64,000 bases of DNA from JABAAI01 sp965261955 (GTDB lineage: Bacteria > Spirochaetota > Leptospiria > Leptospirales > Leptonemataceae): contig CBDHEM010000071.1 in NCBI GenBank assembly GCA_965261955.1, positions 434,001 through 498,000 on the forward strand. The letters are read 5' to 3'. A program made the translations under genes and the position numbers. The first letter of the stretch is position 1. Every line of letters begins with the position of its first letter. Below, one piece after another: positions 35,395 to 44,172 of the stretch. The notes under the pieces were generated by a model, which saw nothing but the letters and a program-made list of their open reading frames with translations, had not been told where the DNA came from and did no database searches.

Positions 35395-36204
35395 TTATTT
35401 TGCATAAGAATTTCGAATAGGAAAATATTTATTTTCACGTAAAAGTTTTTCTAGTTTTTCGATTTTTTTTACCGGAGCTCTGTCCCCAATTTTTATAATA
35501 TTCAACTCTCCTTTTTTATGAATTTCAGGAGAGAAGCCTAATTTTTTTAGTCCCCTAAGCATACTATTGGCAGAATTTTGAGAACGAAAAGCTCCCAATT
35601 GTAAATAATAACTAGAGCTCTGAGACCGACTGTGAAAAGGTTTTTGGCGAACGGGATTTTTTTTGCCTGTGTTAGAAAGACGCAAGCTATTTGTTTTATT
35701 TCGTTTCAGGGGTATTCTTTGAGGCACCTGCTTTTCTATAAGTTTATCTTTGGGGCTAACTGCACCTTGAAATTGTGATAACTTCTTTGATTTTTTTTGC
35801 GAAGTAGCTATTTTTTTGGGATTTGCTTTTTTCAGTTGTACTAGCTTTTTTCCTTTTTTTGGAAAGCTATTCACTTTACGAATAGGCTGAATAGGTGGAA
35901 ATTTTACTGCTCCAGTAACCACTTCATTACTTTTATATTCCAAAATATCACTTTCTATAATATCACTTTCTATGGGTTTTTTTTCTTCTTCTTTTTGCGC
36001 TTTGCCTAAGTCTTCTTCTACATCGCGATTTGAAGTATCCCGAAAAAAAGAATCCATTAGATTAGTTTTATTTGTAACGCTTTGTGCTTCACCCATATAG
36101 TTTCCTAAGGCGAAACTACATAGAGTAAAACCGATAAAAAGTAGGGTCAGAAAAAAAATTCGATTACGATCTAGATGGATAACATAAAAAATTCTGCTCT
36201 TCAT
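35395..36204 (-). CDS. SPOR-domain membrane protein
   Basis: 269 residues. One hydrophobic segment at about residues 16-35 (IFFLTLLFIGFTLCSFAL) anchors a long lysine/serine-rich, probably disordered linker. The C-terminal 70 residues form a SPOR domain: SYYLQLGAFRSQNSANSMLRGL, GFSPEIHKKGELNIIKIG. SPOR domains bind denuded glycan strands at the division site. It starts 1 bp after coaE, so the two are one operon. It is probably a division- or cell-wall-associated protein. Confidence 0.8.
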   Translation of the reverse strand: MKSRIFYVIHLDRNRIFFLTLLFIGFTLCSFALGNYMGEAQSVTNKTNLMDSFFRDTSNRDVEEDLGKAQKEEEKKPIESDIIESDILEYKSNEVVTGAVKFPPIQPIRKVNSFPKKGKKLVQLKKANPKKIATSQKKSKKLSQFQGAVSPKDKLIEKQVPQRIPLKRNKTNSLRLSNTGKKNPVRQKPFHSRSQSSSYYLQLGAFRSQNSANSMLRGLKKLGFSPEIHKKGELNIIKIGDRAPVKKIEKLEKLLRENKYFPIRNSYAK

Positions 36205-36205
36205 T

Positions 36206-36850
36206 TTATTTTCGTCCCTTCTTTATTGCTGAATAAATTACTGTAACAGATTTCAACAAATCTGAAAGACTACTTACATTCATAAGAACTAGATCGGCAA
36301 ATTGTTTTTTTTTATCTGCAGAAAACTGACTTTTTTCTCTCGCAAGGAATTCTTGATAGCTCCACTGATTCCTTTTTTGTATTCTTTGGTATCTTAGCCT
36401 TTGAGGAGCATCAATAACTATATTCAGGTCCATTGGAGTTGCTCTATTTTGCAATTCAAATAAAAGAGGTACATCATAAACAAGTATATCGCCAGAAACT
36501 AGTGTTTGGCAAGTCTTGCGAAGTCGTTCTTGTACCATAGGATGAATGATTGCATTTAATATTTTTCTTTTGCTTTCATCCTGAAAAACCATCTGTGCTA
36601 GATGAGAACGTAAAAGTTCTCCTTTTGAATTAAAAATATCCTTTCCAAAAGCATTTAGCATTTTTTCCTTTGTTTGAGGCATATGCAGGCTCTCTTTGGC
36701 TATTTTGTCAGCATCTTCCAGTATGGCACCTACCTCCCGAAAACAACTAGCGGCTTGGGATTTTCCTGAAGCAATAGTACCTGTTAGACCTATTAAAAAG
36801 AAGGAACGCTTCCAAAAAATTTTTGGTAAATTCGGATAATACATTGGCAT
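36206..36850 (-). CDS. coaE: Dephospho-CoA kinase
   Basis: 214 residues (E. coli 206). The P-loop is GLTGTIASGKS at residues 21-31; most homologues have GLTGGIGSGKS. ILEDADKIAKESL holds the DxD motif, LVYDVPLLFEL the dephospho-CoA site, and RYQRIQKRNQWS the lid region. It makes CoA from dephospho-CoA and ATP. The N terminus carries about 15 extra residues before the P-loop strand; no later ATG fits. It is upstream of the SPOR gene with a 1-bp gap. Confidence 0.9.
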   Translation of the reverse strand: MPMYYPNLPKIFWKRSFFLIGLTGTIASGKSQAASCFREVGAILEDADKIAKESLHMPQTKEKMLNAFGKDIFNSKGELLRSHLAQMVFQDESKRKILNAIIHPMVQERLRKTCQTLVSGDILVYDVPLLFELQNRATPMDLNIVIDAPQRLRYQRIQKRNQWSYQEFLAREKSQFSADKKKQFADLVLMNVSSLSDLLKSVTVIYSAIKKGRK

Positions 36851-36947
36851 GGTAATATTTTCTTATTTCTTTTTTTCTGAATTTTTCTTGAATTAAAATG
36901 ACCCATATTCACAAGGTTTCACTCCTATTTCCACCATCTCTGGAGAC

Positions 36948-36976
36948 TTGACAAAGCAAAACAAGCTTGTTTAGAA
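36948..36976 (+). promoter_or_regulatory. Candidate promoter for exbB-exbD
   Basis: A perfect TTGACA (36948-36953) is followed after 17 bp by TTAGAA (36971-36976), about 28 bp before the exbB ATG. The -35 is strong and the -10 weak. A GGAG Shine-Dalgarno precedes ATG 37005. Confidence 0.4.
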
Positions 36977-37004
36977 CGAAAACAAAAAATATGGAGTAAA
37001 TAAC

Positions 37005-37721
37005 ATGGACTTAAGTTACATTGCTCGTGGAGGAATTCTTATCTGGCCCCTATTCATTTTTGGTATGATCGCACTGGCCATTTTTCTAGATCGAATCATC
37101 TATTTTTCTTTTTCATATATCTCTTTTCCCAATTTAGAAAATATACCTGATTTTAAAAAAAACACAAAAAAGAATAATATTTTCAATTATGAAAATATTT
37201 TGAATCATCTTTTTGCTAAAGATATTAGAAGTAATCAGAATTACTTATCAAAAATTAGTCAGTATTTCTTACCTAACTGGGAATTTAGACTAAAGAATAG
37301 TCCATATTATCGTATTGCCAAAATATACATGGAGTATGCTAGCTCTCCCAACAAAAAAGGGGAAACAATTCTCTCAGGTATCAAACATAGTGGTAATATG
37401 CTAATTACTCAAATGGAAAATCGTATACAAGGCTTACAAATTATAGCTACCGTTGCACCACTCTTAGGAATATTGGGAACTATCTTTGGAATGGTAGAGA
37501 CTTTTCAAGTTATTGAAAGTAGTGGTGGTCAAGCAAATATAGCTCAACTTGCCGGGGGTATTTGGCAAGCTATGCTCACTACAGCATTAGGCCTCATTTT
37601 ATCTATTCTATCCCATCTTATGCATAGTTTTTTACAAAGAATCTTAAATTCGCGTATCCTTCATATGAATGGTATGCTTCAGTATTTGATCGAAAATTAT
37701 CCAAAAATAAAATCTGTATAA
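37005..37721 (+). CDS. exbB: ExbB/TolQ/MotA-family proton channel protein
   Basis: 238 residues with three hydrophobic segments: about 8-32, 140-170 and 185-212. The family motif ATVAPLLGILGTIFGMVETF and the segment GGIWQAMLTTALGLILSI are clear. With ExbD it forms the inner-membrane motor that energises TonB-dependent outer-membrane transporters, or a Tol-type complex. exbD follows after 1 bp. No tonB or receptor gene is in the window, so ExbB is preferred over TolQ only by resemblance. Confidence 0.85.
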   Translation: MDLSYIARGGILIWPLFIFGMIALAIFLDRIIYFSFSYISFPNLENIPDFKKNTKKNNIFNYENILNHLFAKDIRSNQNYLSKISQYFLPNWEFRLKNSPYYRIAKIYMEYASSPNKKGETILSGIKHSGNMLITQMENRIQGLQIIATVAPLLGILGTIFGMVETFQVIESSGGQANIAQLAGGIWQAMLTTALGLILSILSHLMHSFLQRILNSRILHMNGMLQYLIENYPKIKSV

Positions 37722-37722
37722 A

Positions 37723-38202
37723 ATGCATTTCCCTTTGCGTAACAAATCCTTGGGGCTTTTTTTAGATATTGCCCCTCTACTAGACGTTGTTTTTCTTTTA
37801 CTGATTTTTTTTATTATTGGAGCACAATTTCTACGCCCTGTTTTAGATTTAGATTTGCCAAAAGCAAAGGGACAAGGTTACTCAAAGTCCAACAGTATTA
37901 TTCTTTCGATAGATCAGGAAAAAAAAATTTATGTTGATGGTGTTCTTACTTCCATAGGAAATCTGACTAGACACATAGACTTTTCTATAAAGAAAAAAAA
38001 ACAAAATGATGTGATCATACAAGTAGACCGCAATACACCTTTTTCCCTTTTTATTGAAGTAATGGAAAAAATTCGTCAGATGGGCATCAAGCGAATTAAT
38101 ATAGAAACCACACCATACTATTCCACGACTATACTCGTCTTCCCAAGTATAGTTGTTGTAACAGATAAAAGAATAAAATATTATGAGCTTGAAGGAGCTT
38201 AG
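37723..38202 (+). CDS. exbD: ExbD/TolR-family biopolymer transport protein
   Basis: 159 residues. The single membrane segment LDIAPLLDVVFLLLIFFII includes the conserved Asp that takes part in proton flow. LDLPKAKG and QVDRNTPFSLFIEVMEKIRQM are typical of the periplasmic domain. It works with the preceding exbB (1-bp gap). Its 3' end overlaps the convergent LamG gene by 4 bp. The C terminus is about 15 residues longer than usual (TTILVFPSIVVVTDKR). Confidence 0.87.
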   Translation: MHFPLRNKSLGLFLDIAPLLDVVFLLLIFFIIGAQFLRPVLDLDLPKAKGQGYSKSNSIILSIDQEKKIYVDGVLTSIGNLTRHIDFSIKKKKQNDVIIQVDRNTPFSLFIEVMEKIRQMGIKRINIETTPYYSTTILVFPSIVVVTDKRIKYYELEGA

Positions 38203-39893
38203 CGCGGTGGAATCGTGAGATAAACTTCATTAGAAAATTGAGATTCACCAACTTGATCATAAGCCGAAACAGAAAAATAGTAATTTGTATTGTATCGGAG
38301 TAAAGGTAATCGCTTTTTTTGATCCTCACTAAGGTTTTTTAAAATTAATTTATTATCAACAGTTATTTCTACTTGATTTACAGATAGATTTTTTTCTAAA
38401 CTTTTTTTATCTTGAGTTTGCTTTTGAGATAATAACGGTAAAGATTTATTTAAATGATTTACCTTGGTCTTTGTACCAATTCTTTTTAGAATGCCATCCT
38501 TTTTATCCACATAGAATTCTAAACGTCCCAAGTAATCTCTTGAACGCAAGCCATAATAGATATAATAACCTGCGTTTTCATCATCTAGTGGCCTTGGGCT
38601 ACTCTCCCATTTTAGAGAGACTTGTAAAGGGTTTAGCTGTGCTTTGTTCTCAACAATTCGTAATGTTCTGGGAGAGGGGAGAAGCGGAACAGGTGTATAT
38701 TGTAATGTCAGGCTTTTAAGAATAGGTGTATCTTTTCCTAATGGGTCTGAACGTAAGTTTGCTCGCCATTGAAAATATCGGAAAGTGGGTAGTGCCAAAT
38801 ATTTTTTTTTAATCCTATGCCACGACGGCAAAGAAGCATTTTTAAGAAAAGGTGTCTGTGAATGACGTACATACACATGCAAAGAGGTTTCCTTAGGCAC
38901 AAGACTTCGATAAGATACCCGACTAAATTGTATGGTCTTCTTTCCTGCTGGAGACAAAACGCTAGAAATTATTTCACCTTCTTTTTGTTTGGATAGTTGT
39001 GTTTCATAATTGATATCTAAAGGTGCATATGAAGAGGTGTGTAACATAGCTCTTTCTGGAGACAAACATTTACCAGAAATTCGAAATTCATCAATTAGAC
39101 CAACGAAAGATTTTCCAATTATAAAAGGAGAATTATTGGGACTTTCTGGAGTTCCCTCAATCTGCATAGGCCATATTCTTTTTGAATCACGTGCAAAAAA
39201 AACATGTTGCTCTTTACCATTTAAATAGAGAGAAAGACGACTTTGTTTTGCATCATATGTGAATGCAACATGATGCCATTTATGCAAAGAAACCTTTTGC
39301 TGCGACCATAAAGTAACGCTATGATAATCTCCTTTTTCATTTTGAAATAAATTTTGTAATTTAGTAAAAAAAAGATTTTTTTCTATACCTATCTCTATCC
39401 CTTTCTTTCTTTTTCCTACAAAGCTATTTTTTTGTAATAAAATAGAACGTGGATATAGAAAGAAGGGTTTCACCCAAGCCTCAATAGTGAAATTTTGATT
39501 TAACCCCTCTTGTGACTCAAAAATTTTTTGAGTAGATTCTATCCATATACCATGTCTATGAGAATTAAACAAAGCAGCATATTTACCATTATGTGATTCT
39601 GTACTAGATAAATATGCAGATTTTTGAATTTGAAAATACTTACTCATATCCTGAAGCAAGGGAGTTGTTTGCATTTCAAAATTCAAATAAATTAAATTAT
39701 GCTTTTTACCGCTGTAGTTAACTGTTTCTAAACGTACATCTTGATTTCTATCTTGTGATTGAAAAATTTCTACTCTATTTAAGTGTACTTGATCAAAATT
39801 TTTTTTTGATGTGCCAAACTCTAAATTTTCGGCCTGGAGAAAAGAAGATAGAGAGAAAACAATACCAGCCAGAGATAAAAAAATAAATCGCAT
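38199..39893 (-). CDS. Secreted LamG-like / FN3-like protein
   Basis: 564 residues. The signal peptide is residues 1-21 (MRFIFLSLAGIVFSLSSFLQA). A concanavalin/LamG_3-type domain at about 100-275 carries GIWIESTQKIF, FTIEAWVKPFF, WHHVAFTYDAKQSRLSLYLNG, FVGLIDEFRI. A fibronectin-III-like region covers about 410-560 (VSLKWESSPRPLDDENAGYYIYYG, NTNYYFSVSAYDQVGESQFSNEV). It is probably exported and may bind carbohydrate or matrix. It converges with exbD. Confidence 0.75.
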   Translation of the reverse strand: MRFIFLSLAGIVFSLSSFLQAENLEFGTSKKNFDQVHLNRVEIFQSQDRNQDVRLETVNYSGKKHNLIYLNFEMQTTPLLQDMSKYFQIQKSAYLSSTESHNGKYAALFNSHRHGIWIESTQKIFESQEGLNQNFTIEAWVKPFFLYPRSILLQKNSFVGKRKKGIEIGIEKNLFFTKLQNLFQNEKGDYHSVTLWSQQKVSLHKWHHVAFTYDAKQSRLSLYLNGKEQHVFFARDSKRIWPMQIEGTPESPNNSPFIIGKSFVGLIDEFRISGKCLSPERAMLHTSSYAPLDINYETQLSKQKEGEIISSVLSPAGKKTIQFSRVSYRSLVPKETSLHVYVRHSQTPFLKNASLPSWHRIKKKYLALPTFRYFQWRANLRSDPLGKDTPILKSLTLQYTPVPLLPSPRTLRIVENKAQLNPLQVSLKWESSPRPLDDENAGYYIYYGLRSRDYLGRLEFYVDKKDGILKRIGTKTKVNHLNKSLPLLSQKQTQDKKSLEKNLSVNQVEITVDNKLILKNLSEDQKKRLPLLRYNTNYYFSVSAYDQVGESQFSNEVYLTIPPR

Positions 39894-40011
39894 GGTCCTT
39901 TTATCGGAATTCTATTTTTGCGAGAAGATTAAAAAATGACTATAAATGTGTCTCTGAAGACAATACATTAAAATAAAAACTCTTAGAAAGCTTCTATATT
40001 TATTTAAAAAT

Positions 40012-40233
40012 TCAAGCTATAAAAATGAGTATTCCAGCAAGCAATCCAATAAAAAAGCGTACGAGAGGTTTCTTTTTTTCTCGTCCAAGATGCCACATCA
40101 AAAATTGAATACCAATATATAAAAAAAAAATTCCTATTATAACGAAAATGAGAGTATTCAATTGCTCTACTCCCTTTTGAATGAATAGACAGTGATTCAA
40201 AAAAAGAAAGTATACTATAAATAATTTTTTCAT
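40012..40233 (-). CDS. Small membrane protein of unknown function
   Basis: 73 residues from ATG 40233 (MKKLFIVYFLFLNHC); the frame extends 11 codons upstream with a less likely start. Three hydrophobic stretches (1-17, 26-45, 59-73) with a basic loop HLGREKKKP between. It has no recognised family. Weak purine-rich ribosome site. It lies 50 bp downstream of msrA on the same strand and could be co-transcribed. Confidence 0.5.
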   Translation of the reverse strand: MKKLFIVYFLFLNHCLFIQKGVEQLNTLIFVIIGIFFLYIGIQFLMWHLGREKKKPLVRFFIGLLAGILIFIA

Positions 40234-40283
40234 TATAGGCTCTTCTTTTTCAAAAAAAAAGATCAATCTCTTTTATTTCAGAT

Positions 40284-40829
40284 TTAAGAAAGTATGTCAT
40301 TTAATTTTTCAAGTTTAGGATGAATGACATACTGACAATAAGATTCAGAAGAATGATCACGATAGTAGTTTTGATGATAGGTCTCGGCAGGATAAAACAT
40401 ATCTAATGGCTCTATTTGTGTAACAATAGGTCTATTATATAGACCAGATTTTTCTAATTTTTGACGTGATTTTTTAGCTAACTCTTCTTGCTCTTCCCCA
40501 TCATAAAAAATAACCGATCTGTATTGACTTCCGATATCATTACCCTGCCTATTTGGCGTTGTAGGATCATGAATTTTCCAGAATAGCTCCAATAATCTTT
40601 CAAATGTCACAACAGTAGAATCAAAAAAGATCTGACACACTTCGGCATGTCTACTTTTTCCCGTACAAACTTCTTCATAGTTAGGGTCTTTGCTTACTCC
40701 ACCGGTGTAACCAGAAATCACGTTATGAACCCCTTCTATTTTTTGAAAAACAGCTTCAATACACCAGAAACAGCCTCCACCCAAAACAACTTTTTTTATA
40801 TGTAAGTCATTTTGATTGGCTAAAGACAT
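40284..40829 (-). CDS. msrA: Peptide methionine sulfoxide reductase A
   Basis: 181 residues. The active-site motif GGGCFWCIE contains the nucleophile Cys20. GVHNVISGYTGG, HAEVCQIFFD and DPTTPNRQGNDIGSQYRS complete the MsrA signature, and the tail has QNYYRDHSSESYCQYVI. It reduces methionine-S-sulfoxide in proteins. No MsrB domain is fused. Confidence 0.95.
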   Translation of the reverse strand: MSLANQNDLHIKKVVLGGGCFWCIEAVFQKIEGVHNVISGYTGGVSKDPNYEEVCTGKSRHAEVCQIFFDSTVVTFERLLELFWKIHDPTTPNRQGNDIGSQYRSVIFYDGEEQEELAKKSRQKLEKSGLYNRPIVTQIEPLDMFYPAETYHQNYYRDHSSESYCQYVIHPKLEKLNDILS

Positions 40830-40887
40830 TTTATAAAAAAAAATTGAAATGCTATGTATATTTTTTTAAGAATAGGAGTGGTATATA

Positions 40888-41988
40888 TTATTTTATATTC
40901 AACTCTTCATTAAATATGCTAACAATTCGTCTTTTTTGAGAATCGAGATAATGAGGTTTCTCTCTCTTAAATCTATTAAAATAAAGCAATGCCTTTTGAT
41001 TTTTGCCTACATGCCAATAATAAATAGCAAGATTCCAAATGGCTGCAGCAGATTTTTTATTTGATAGTTTCATAGCTTCTTCCCATTGTATCTTTGCTTC
41101 ATTCATTTCCCCACTTTCGGCCCATTTTAGACCAGTTTCCAGATAGGGCTGGATTCTTTTATGTAAAGGCGATTTTAAATCTGGGCTTTCTCCCATTAAT
41201 GGCACATCTAGCCTATATAGCTTAGGAGATAAAGAATTGGCTATACTTAGCCCTGCTTTGGCTAATATGTTTTCAAATGATTTATAAGGCGAAGTACACA
41301 CACGATTACCCGTATCAGAAGGGATGCGTACGGTCGTAGTAAAAAATTGAATGGTAGAAAGGCCCGTTTCTACGTTCGTAAGTTTACCCTCCACAAAAGC
41401 GGAAACATAAAGTACACCCGTTTTTCTACCTACATGTACATTGCTAACATTGGGGTGCTTTAGAATAGCTCTTACTGTTACAGCTACCGTCTTTGCTAAA
41501 AGGTCTTCTACTTCTTCTATTTTACATTCTATTTTAGGAGGACGAGTCATACGAAGAAAAAGAAAAATATGGATCTGTAAGTCACGACCAATTTCTAAAC
41601 TTTCCTGTGTAAGACCAGACTGACTATAAGCAAGCTCCTGAAGGCGTTTCTTACGACTACTTACATCAACTATATTATAAAATCCAAATTCACCAAGATA
41701 CTTCCCAACGGCTGCTTCCATAGTCTCATCCCAATTCCCAACTACTTTCTTCCCCAATTTTTTTACCGTTTGAGCATCTGCTTTCACAGCTACTACAGCG
41801 ACGTTTCGGTGCCCTTCAAGAACATTACGCAATTGAGCTCCATTTTTACGTGGATAACGAGAGATAGTCACAGGAACTAAAGTAGCACACTGGAGTATAT
41901 AAAAAATAGCGGGAAGAAAGATACAAAGGGAAAATAATCTTAAATATATGTAATTACAGAAGTTCATAATAAATATGTTCATGTTCAT
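40888..41988 (-). CDS. LipL41-like outer-membrane lipoprotein with TPR-like C terminus
   Basis: 366 residues. The N-terminal hydrophobic signal ends YILQC, a plausible spirochaete lipobox with Cys34. The body follows the arrangement I recall for Leptospira LipL41: RNVAVVAVKADAQTVKKL near the N terminus, the central strand VLYVSAFVEGKLTNVETG, and a C-terminal helical repeat region (LKWAESGEMNEAKIQWEEA, AAAIWNLAIYYWHVGKNQKA). Identity is low, so this is family-level resemblance. LipL41 is an abundant outer-membrane lipoprotein that binds haem. Its partner Lep is not seen nearby; the start could also be Met8. Confidence 0.6.
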   Translation of the reverse strand: MNMNIFIMNFCNYIYLRLFSLCIFLPAIFYILQCATLVPVTISRYPRKNGAQLRNVLEGHRNVAVVAVKADAQTVKKLGKKVVGNWDETMEAAVGKYLGEFGFYNIVDVSSRKKRLQELAYSQSGLTQESLEIGRDLQIHIFLFLRMTRPPKIECKIEEVEDLLAKTVAVTVRAILKHPNVSNVHVGRKTGVLYVSAFVEGKLTNVETGLSTIQFFTTTVRIPSDTGNRVCTSPYKSFENILAKAGLSIANSLSPKLYRLDVPLMGESPDLKSPLHKRIQPYLETGLKWAESGEMNEAKIQWEEAMKLSNKKSAAAIWNLAIYYWHVGKNQKALLYFNRFKREKPHYLDSQKRRIVSIFNEELNIK

Positions 41989-42205
41989 TCTATACTTACA
42001 ATAAAAAGCCTACTCAGCCCTACCCTCTACCATTGTAGACATATTCAAACAAAAAAAGTTCTATTAAATATAGATATAGATTATAGACATAAATTAAATC
42101 AATTCATATCTATTTTTAAGAAACTTTCAATCTTATCACTGTGTAAAAAGTCGTTCAATTTTTCAAGATGTATTCACTTTCTCTTACATTTTCGGAAACC
42201 ACGAT

Positions 42206-44137
42206 TTATTTACAAAAGCTTTCCAATTCTTTGCTATTTTTTATACTTTTCTTTTTTATTCGTGAAGCAACGAGTTCTCGAGCTGGCCGAAAATCACAAT
42301 GTTCTTTAAAATATGTATAAGAAGATGAACGCTCATTCATATTATCACTATCCAGCCATAAAAAATAGAATAAATTCACATTTTGTCGACGTCTTAATCG
42401 TAAAAGTAAATGATCAGGATAACATTTCTTTATCAAAGCATCTGGGGGTCCTGTCCGTCTACATCTATGCGTTAGTCTCGCTATATAACGCCTATATTTC
42501 GATAACGTATAACGAGATAGGCTATTCGGTAAATTAAATACAGGAGGCTCCCAACCATAAGTGGGGATAGGTTTATTTTCGTTAACAAAGGGAAGCACCG
42601 AGTCAATAATTTGGAAACGACGTATATAACTATAAGGACTTTTTTCTCTAGTTTTCTCTTTCCAAAAGGCCCGAACCCTCCAATAGTAATTTCTTGGTTT
42701 TCGCAGTGTTTTGACGTGTAAGAATTTATTTTTAGTAGTCTTTTTGAGTATGATTTTATTAAAATTTCTTTGGGTGCTCAATTCGAATAGAAATTTTTGT
42801 GATTCCCCCATAGCATTCCAAGAAAAAACAACTCCTCTATGAAGAGTGGATAGATGTAATTTCTGACCTTGTGAGGGCCTTTCGAGACTTGGAGATGTAA
42901 AATTTGTGACTTTTTTGATTCGAAAAAACTGAGTTTTACTTCGCATTGGTTTGAGACTGTGCAAAGAGGGATAAGCAATAACAGACCAATAGTATTGCCC
43001 ACTAGGCAATTCCATTGAATAATCAGGGAAATTAACCTTTATGCTCCTCAGATTTTTTTTGAAATTTCTATCAGAAGAAAGTAGAAGCCGATAGTACATT
43101 ATCAATTTCACCGATGACCAAGAAAAATGTAGGCGAGGTTTTTTATTCACATAAGCTAAAGAAGCTTGCTTTTTAGGAGAAAAAAGGCGTAATTTTTCTT
43201 GCTGGACTAAACGAAATTTATACCCATCACTAAATACCTTTTTCCCAGAGGCATATTTCCCTCTCACACGCCAATAATATGTACCAGGAGAAAAGAGAAA
43301 TTTTCTTTTAGTTGCATCAGTAGGAGAGAGGAATATCTTTTTCCGAAAATTTCGTGAGCGTGACATTTCAACTTGGGTATCTCTAATTTTTTTTTGGGTT
43401 TTCCAAGAAAATTGGATTTGTTTTTTGGGAGATTCTGTTGTCAATATTTCTTGATCAGATGGTTCTAGTAATAGTATAGGAATTTTTCTAATCACAATGT
43501 CATTGCTTGTTAATTGTGCACTTTCCTGTGATCGAACACGATACTTTTTTTGAATACCTGTAGCATCACGAAGCGTTTCACTAATATTAGCCTCTCCCTT
43601 TTCTACAGACAGTTTAATCCCTCCTTTTTCTCCGACTTTTTCATCGGAAGTCACGATTTTAGCATTGGCTTGGTCTAAAACTATCTGCTTCCCACCTGTA
43701 TTGACTACGAGGCTATTTGTCTTTTTTCCACTTTGTTCTATGCGAAGAGAGCCACTTCTAAAACTAAGAGATGTTTTTTCTCCAGAAAAATCTAAACGAA
43801 ACATACTCCCTTCCTCTATTTTGATTTTTGTGCCATCATTTAGATAAATTTGTGCATCAGAAAGAACATCTGTATTAATAAAATCTTTACTGTGTAATGG
43901 GCTATTCGTAGAGATAACAGACCAAACGGGATCTCCCTTTCCTTTACGTTTCACTACATTGTTTTTATAAATAACACGTCCAATGATATTCGCCTTATCC
44001 CCTCCACCTACTTTCCATGTATAATCAATATAAAAAATCACAAAAAAAACAAAAGCCATGAAAAAAAACAGAAAAGGTGCACGCCACTCTGAGAAAAATA
44101 AAAATCTCCACAAAAAAAAGCTAGGTTGTGACTTCAT
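42206..44137 (-). CDS. FecR-domain protein with FN3-like repeats
   Basis: 643 residues. A membrane segment at about residues 18-38 is followed by a FecR domain at about 85-180: SPLHSKDFINTDVLSDAQIY, DGTKIKIEEGSMFRLDF. Then come four FN3-like repeats ending in YYWRV or YYWSV (GTYYWRVRGKY, GQYYWSVIAYP, RNYYWRVRAFW). The bulk is periplasmic. FecR proteins normally transmit signals to ECF sigma factors, but no sigma-factor gene is adjacent. The neighbouring cyclase gene ends 36 bp upstream, so the two are probably one operon. Confidence 0.78.
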   Translation of the reverse strand: MKSQPSFFLWRFLFFSEWRAPFLFFFMAFVFFVIFYIDYTWKVGGGDKANIIGRVIYKNNVVKRKGKGDPVWSVISTNSPLHSKDFINTDVLSDAQIYLNDGTKIKIEEGSMFRLDFSGEKTSLSFRSGSLRIEQSGKKTNSLVVNTGGKQIVLDQANAKIVTSDEKVGEKGGIKLSVEKGEANISETLRDATGIQKKYRVRSQESAQLTSNDIVIRKIPILLLEPSDQEILTTESPKKQIQFSWKTQKKIRDTQVEMSRSRNFRKKIFLSPTDATKRKFLFSPGTYYWRVRGKYASGKKVFSDGYKFRLVQQEKLRLFSPKKQASLAYVNKKPRLHFSWSSVKLIMYYRLLLSSDRNFKKNLRSIKVNFPDYSMELPSGQYYWSVIAYPSLHSLKPMRSKTQFFRIKKVTNFTSPSLERPSQGQKLHLSTLHRGVVFSWNAMGESQKFLFELSTQRNFNKIILKKTTKNKFLHVKTLRKPRNYYWRVRAFWKEKTREKSPYSYIRRFQIIDSVLPFVNENKPIPTYGWEPPVFNLPNSLSRYTLSKYRRYIARLTHRCRRTGPPDALIKKCYPDHLLLRLRRRQNVNLFYFLWLDSDNMNERSSSYTYFKEHCDFRPARELVASRIKKKSIKNSKELESFCK

Positions 44138-44172
44138 GACTATCTTATCCCATAAATTAAACTGGCTATCAG

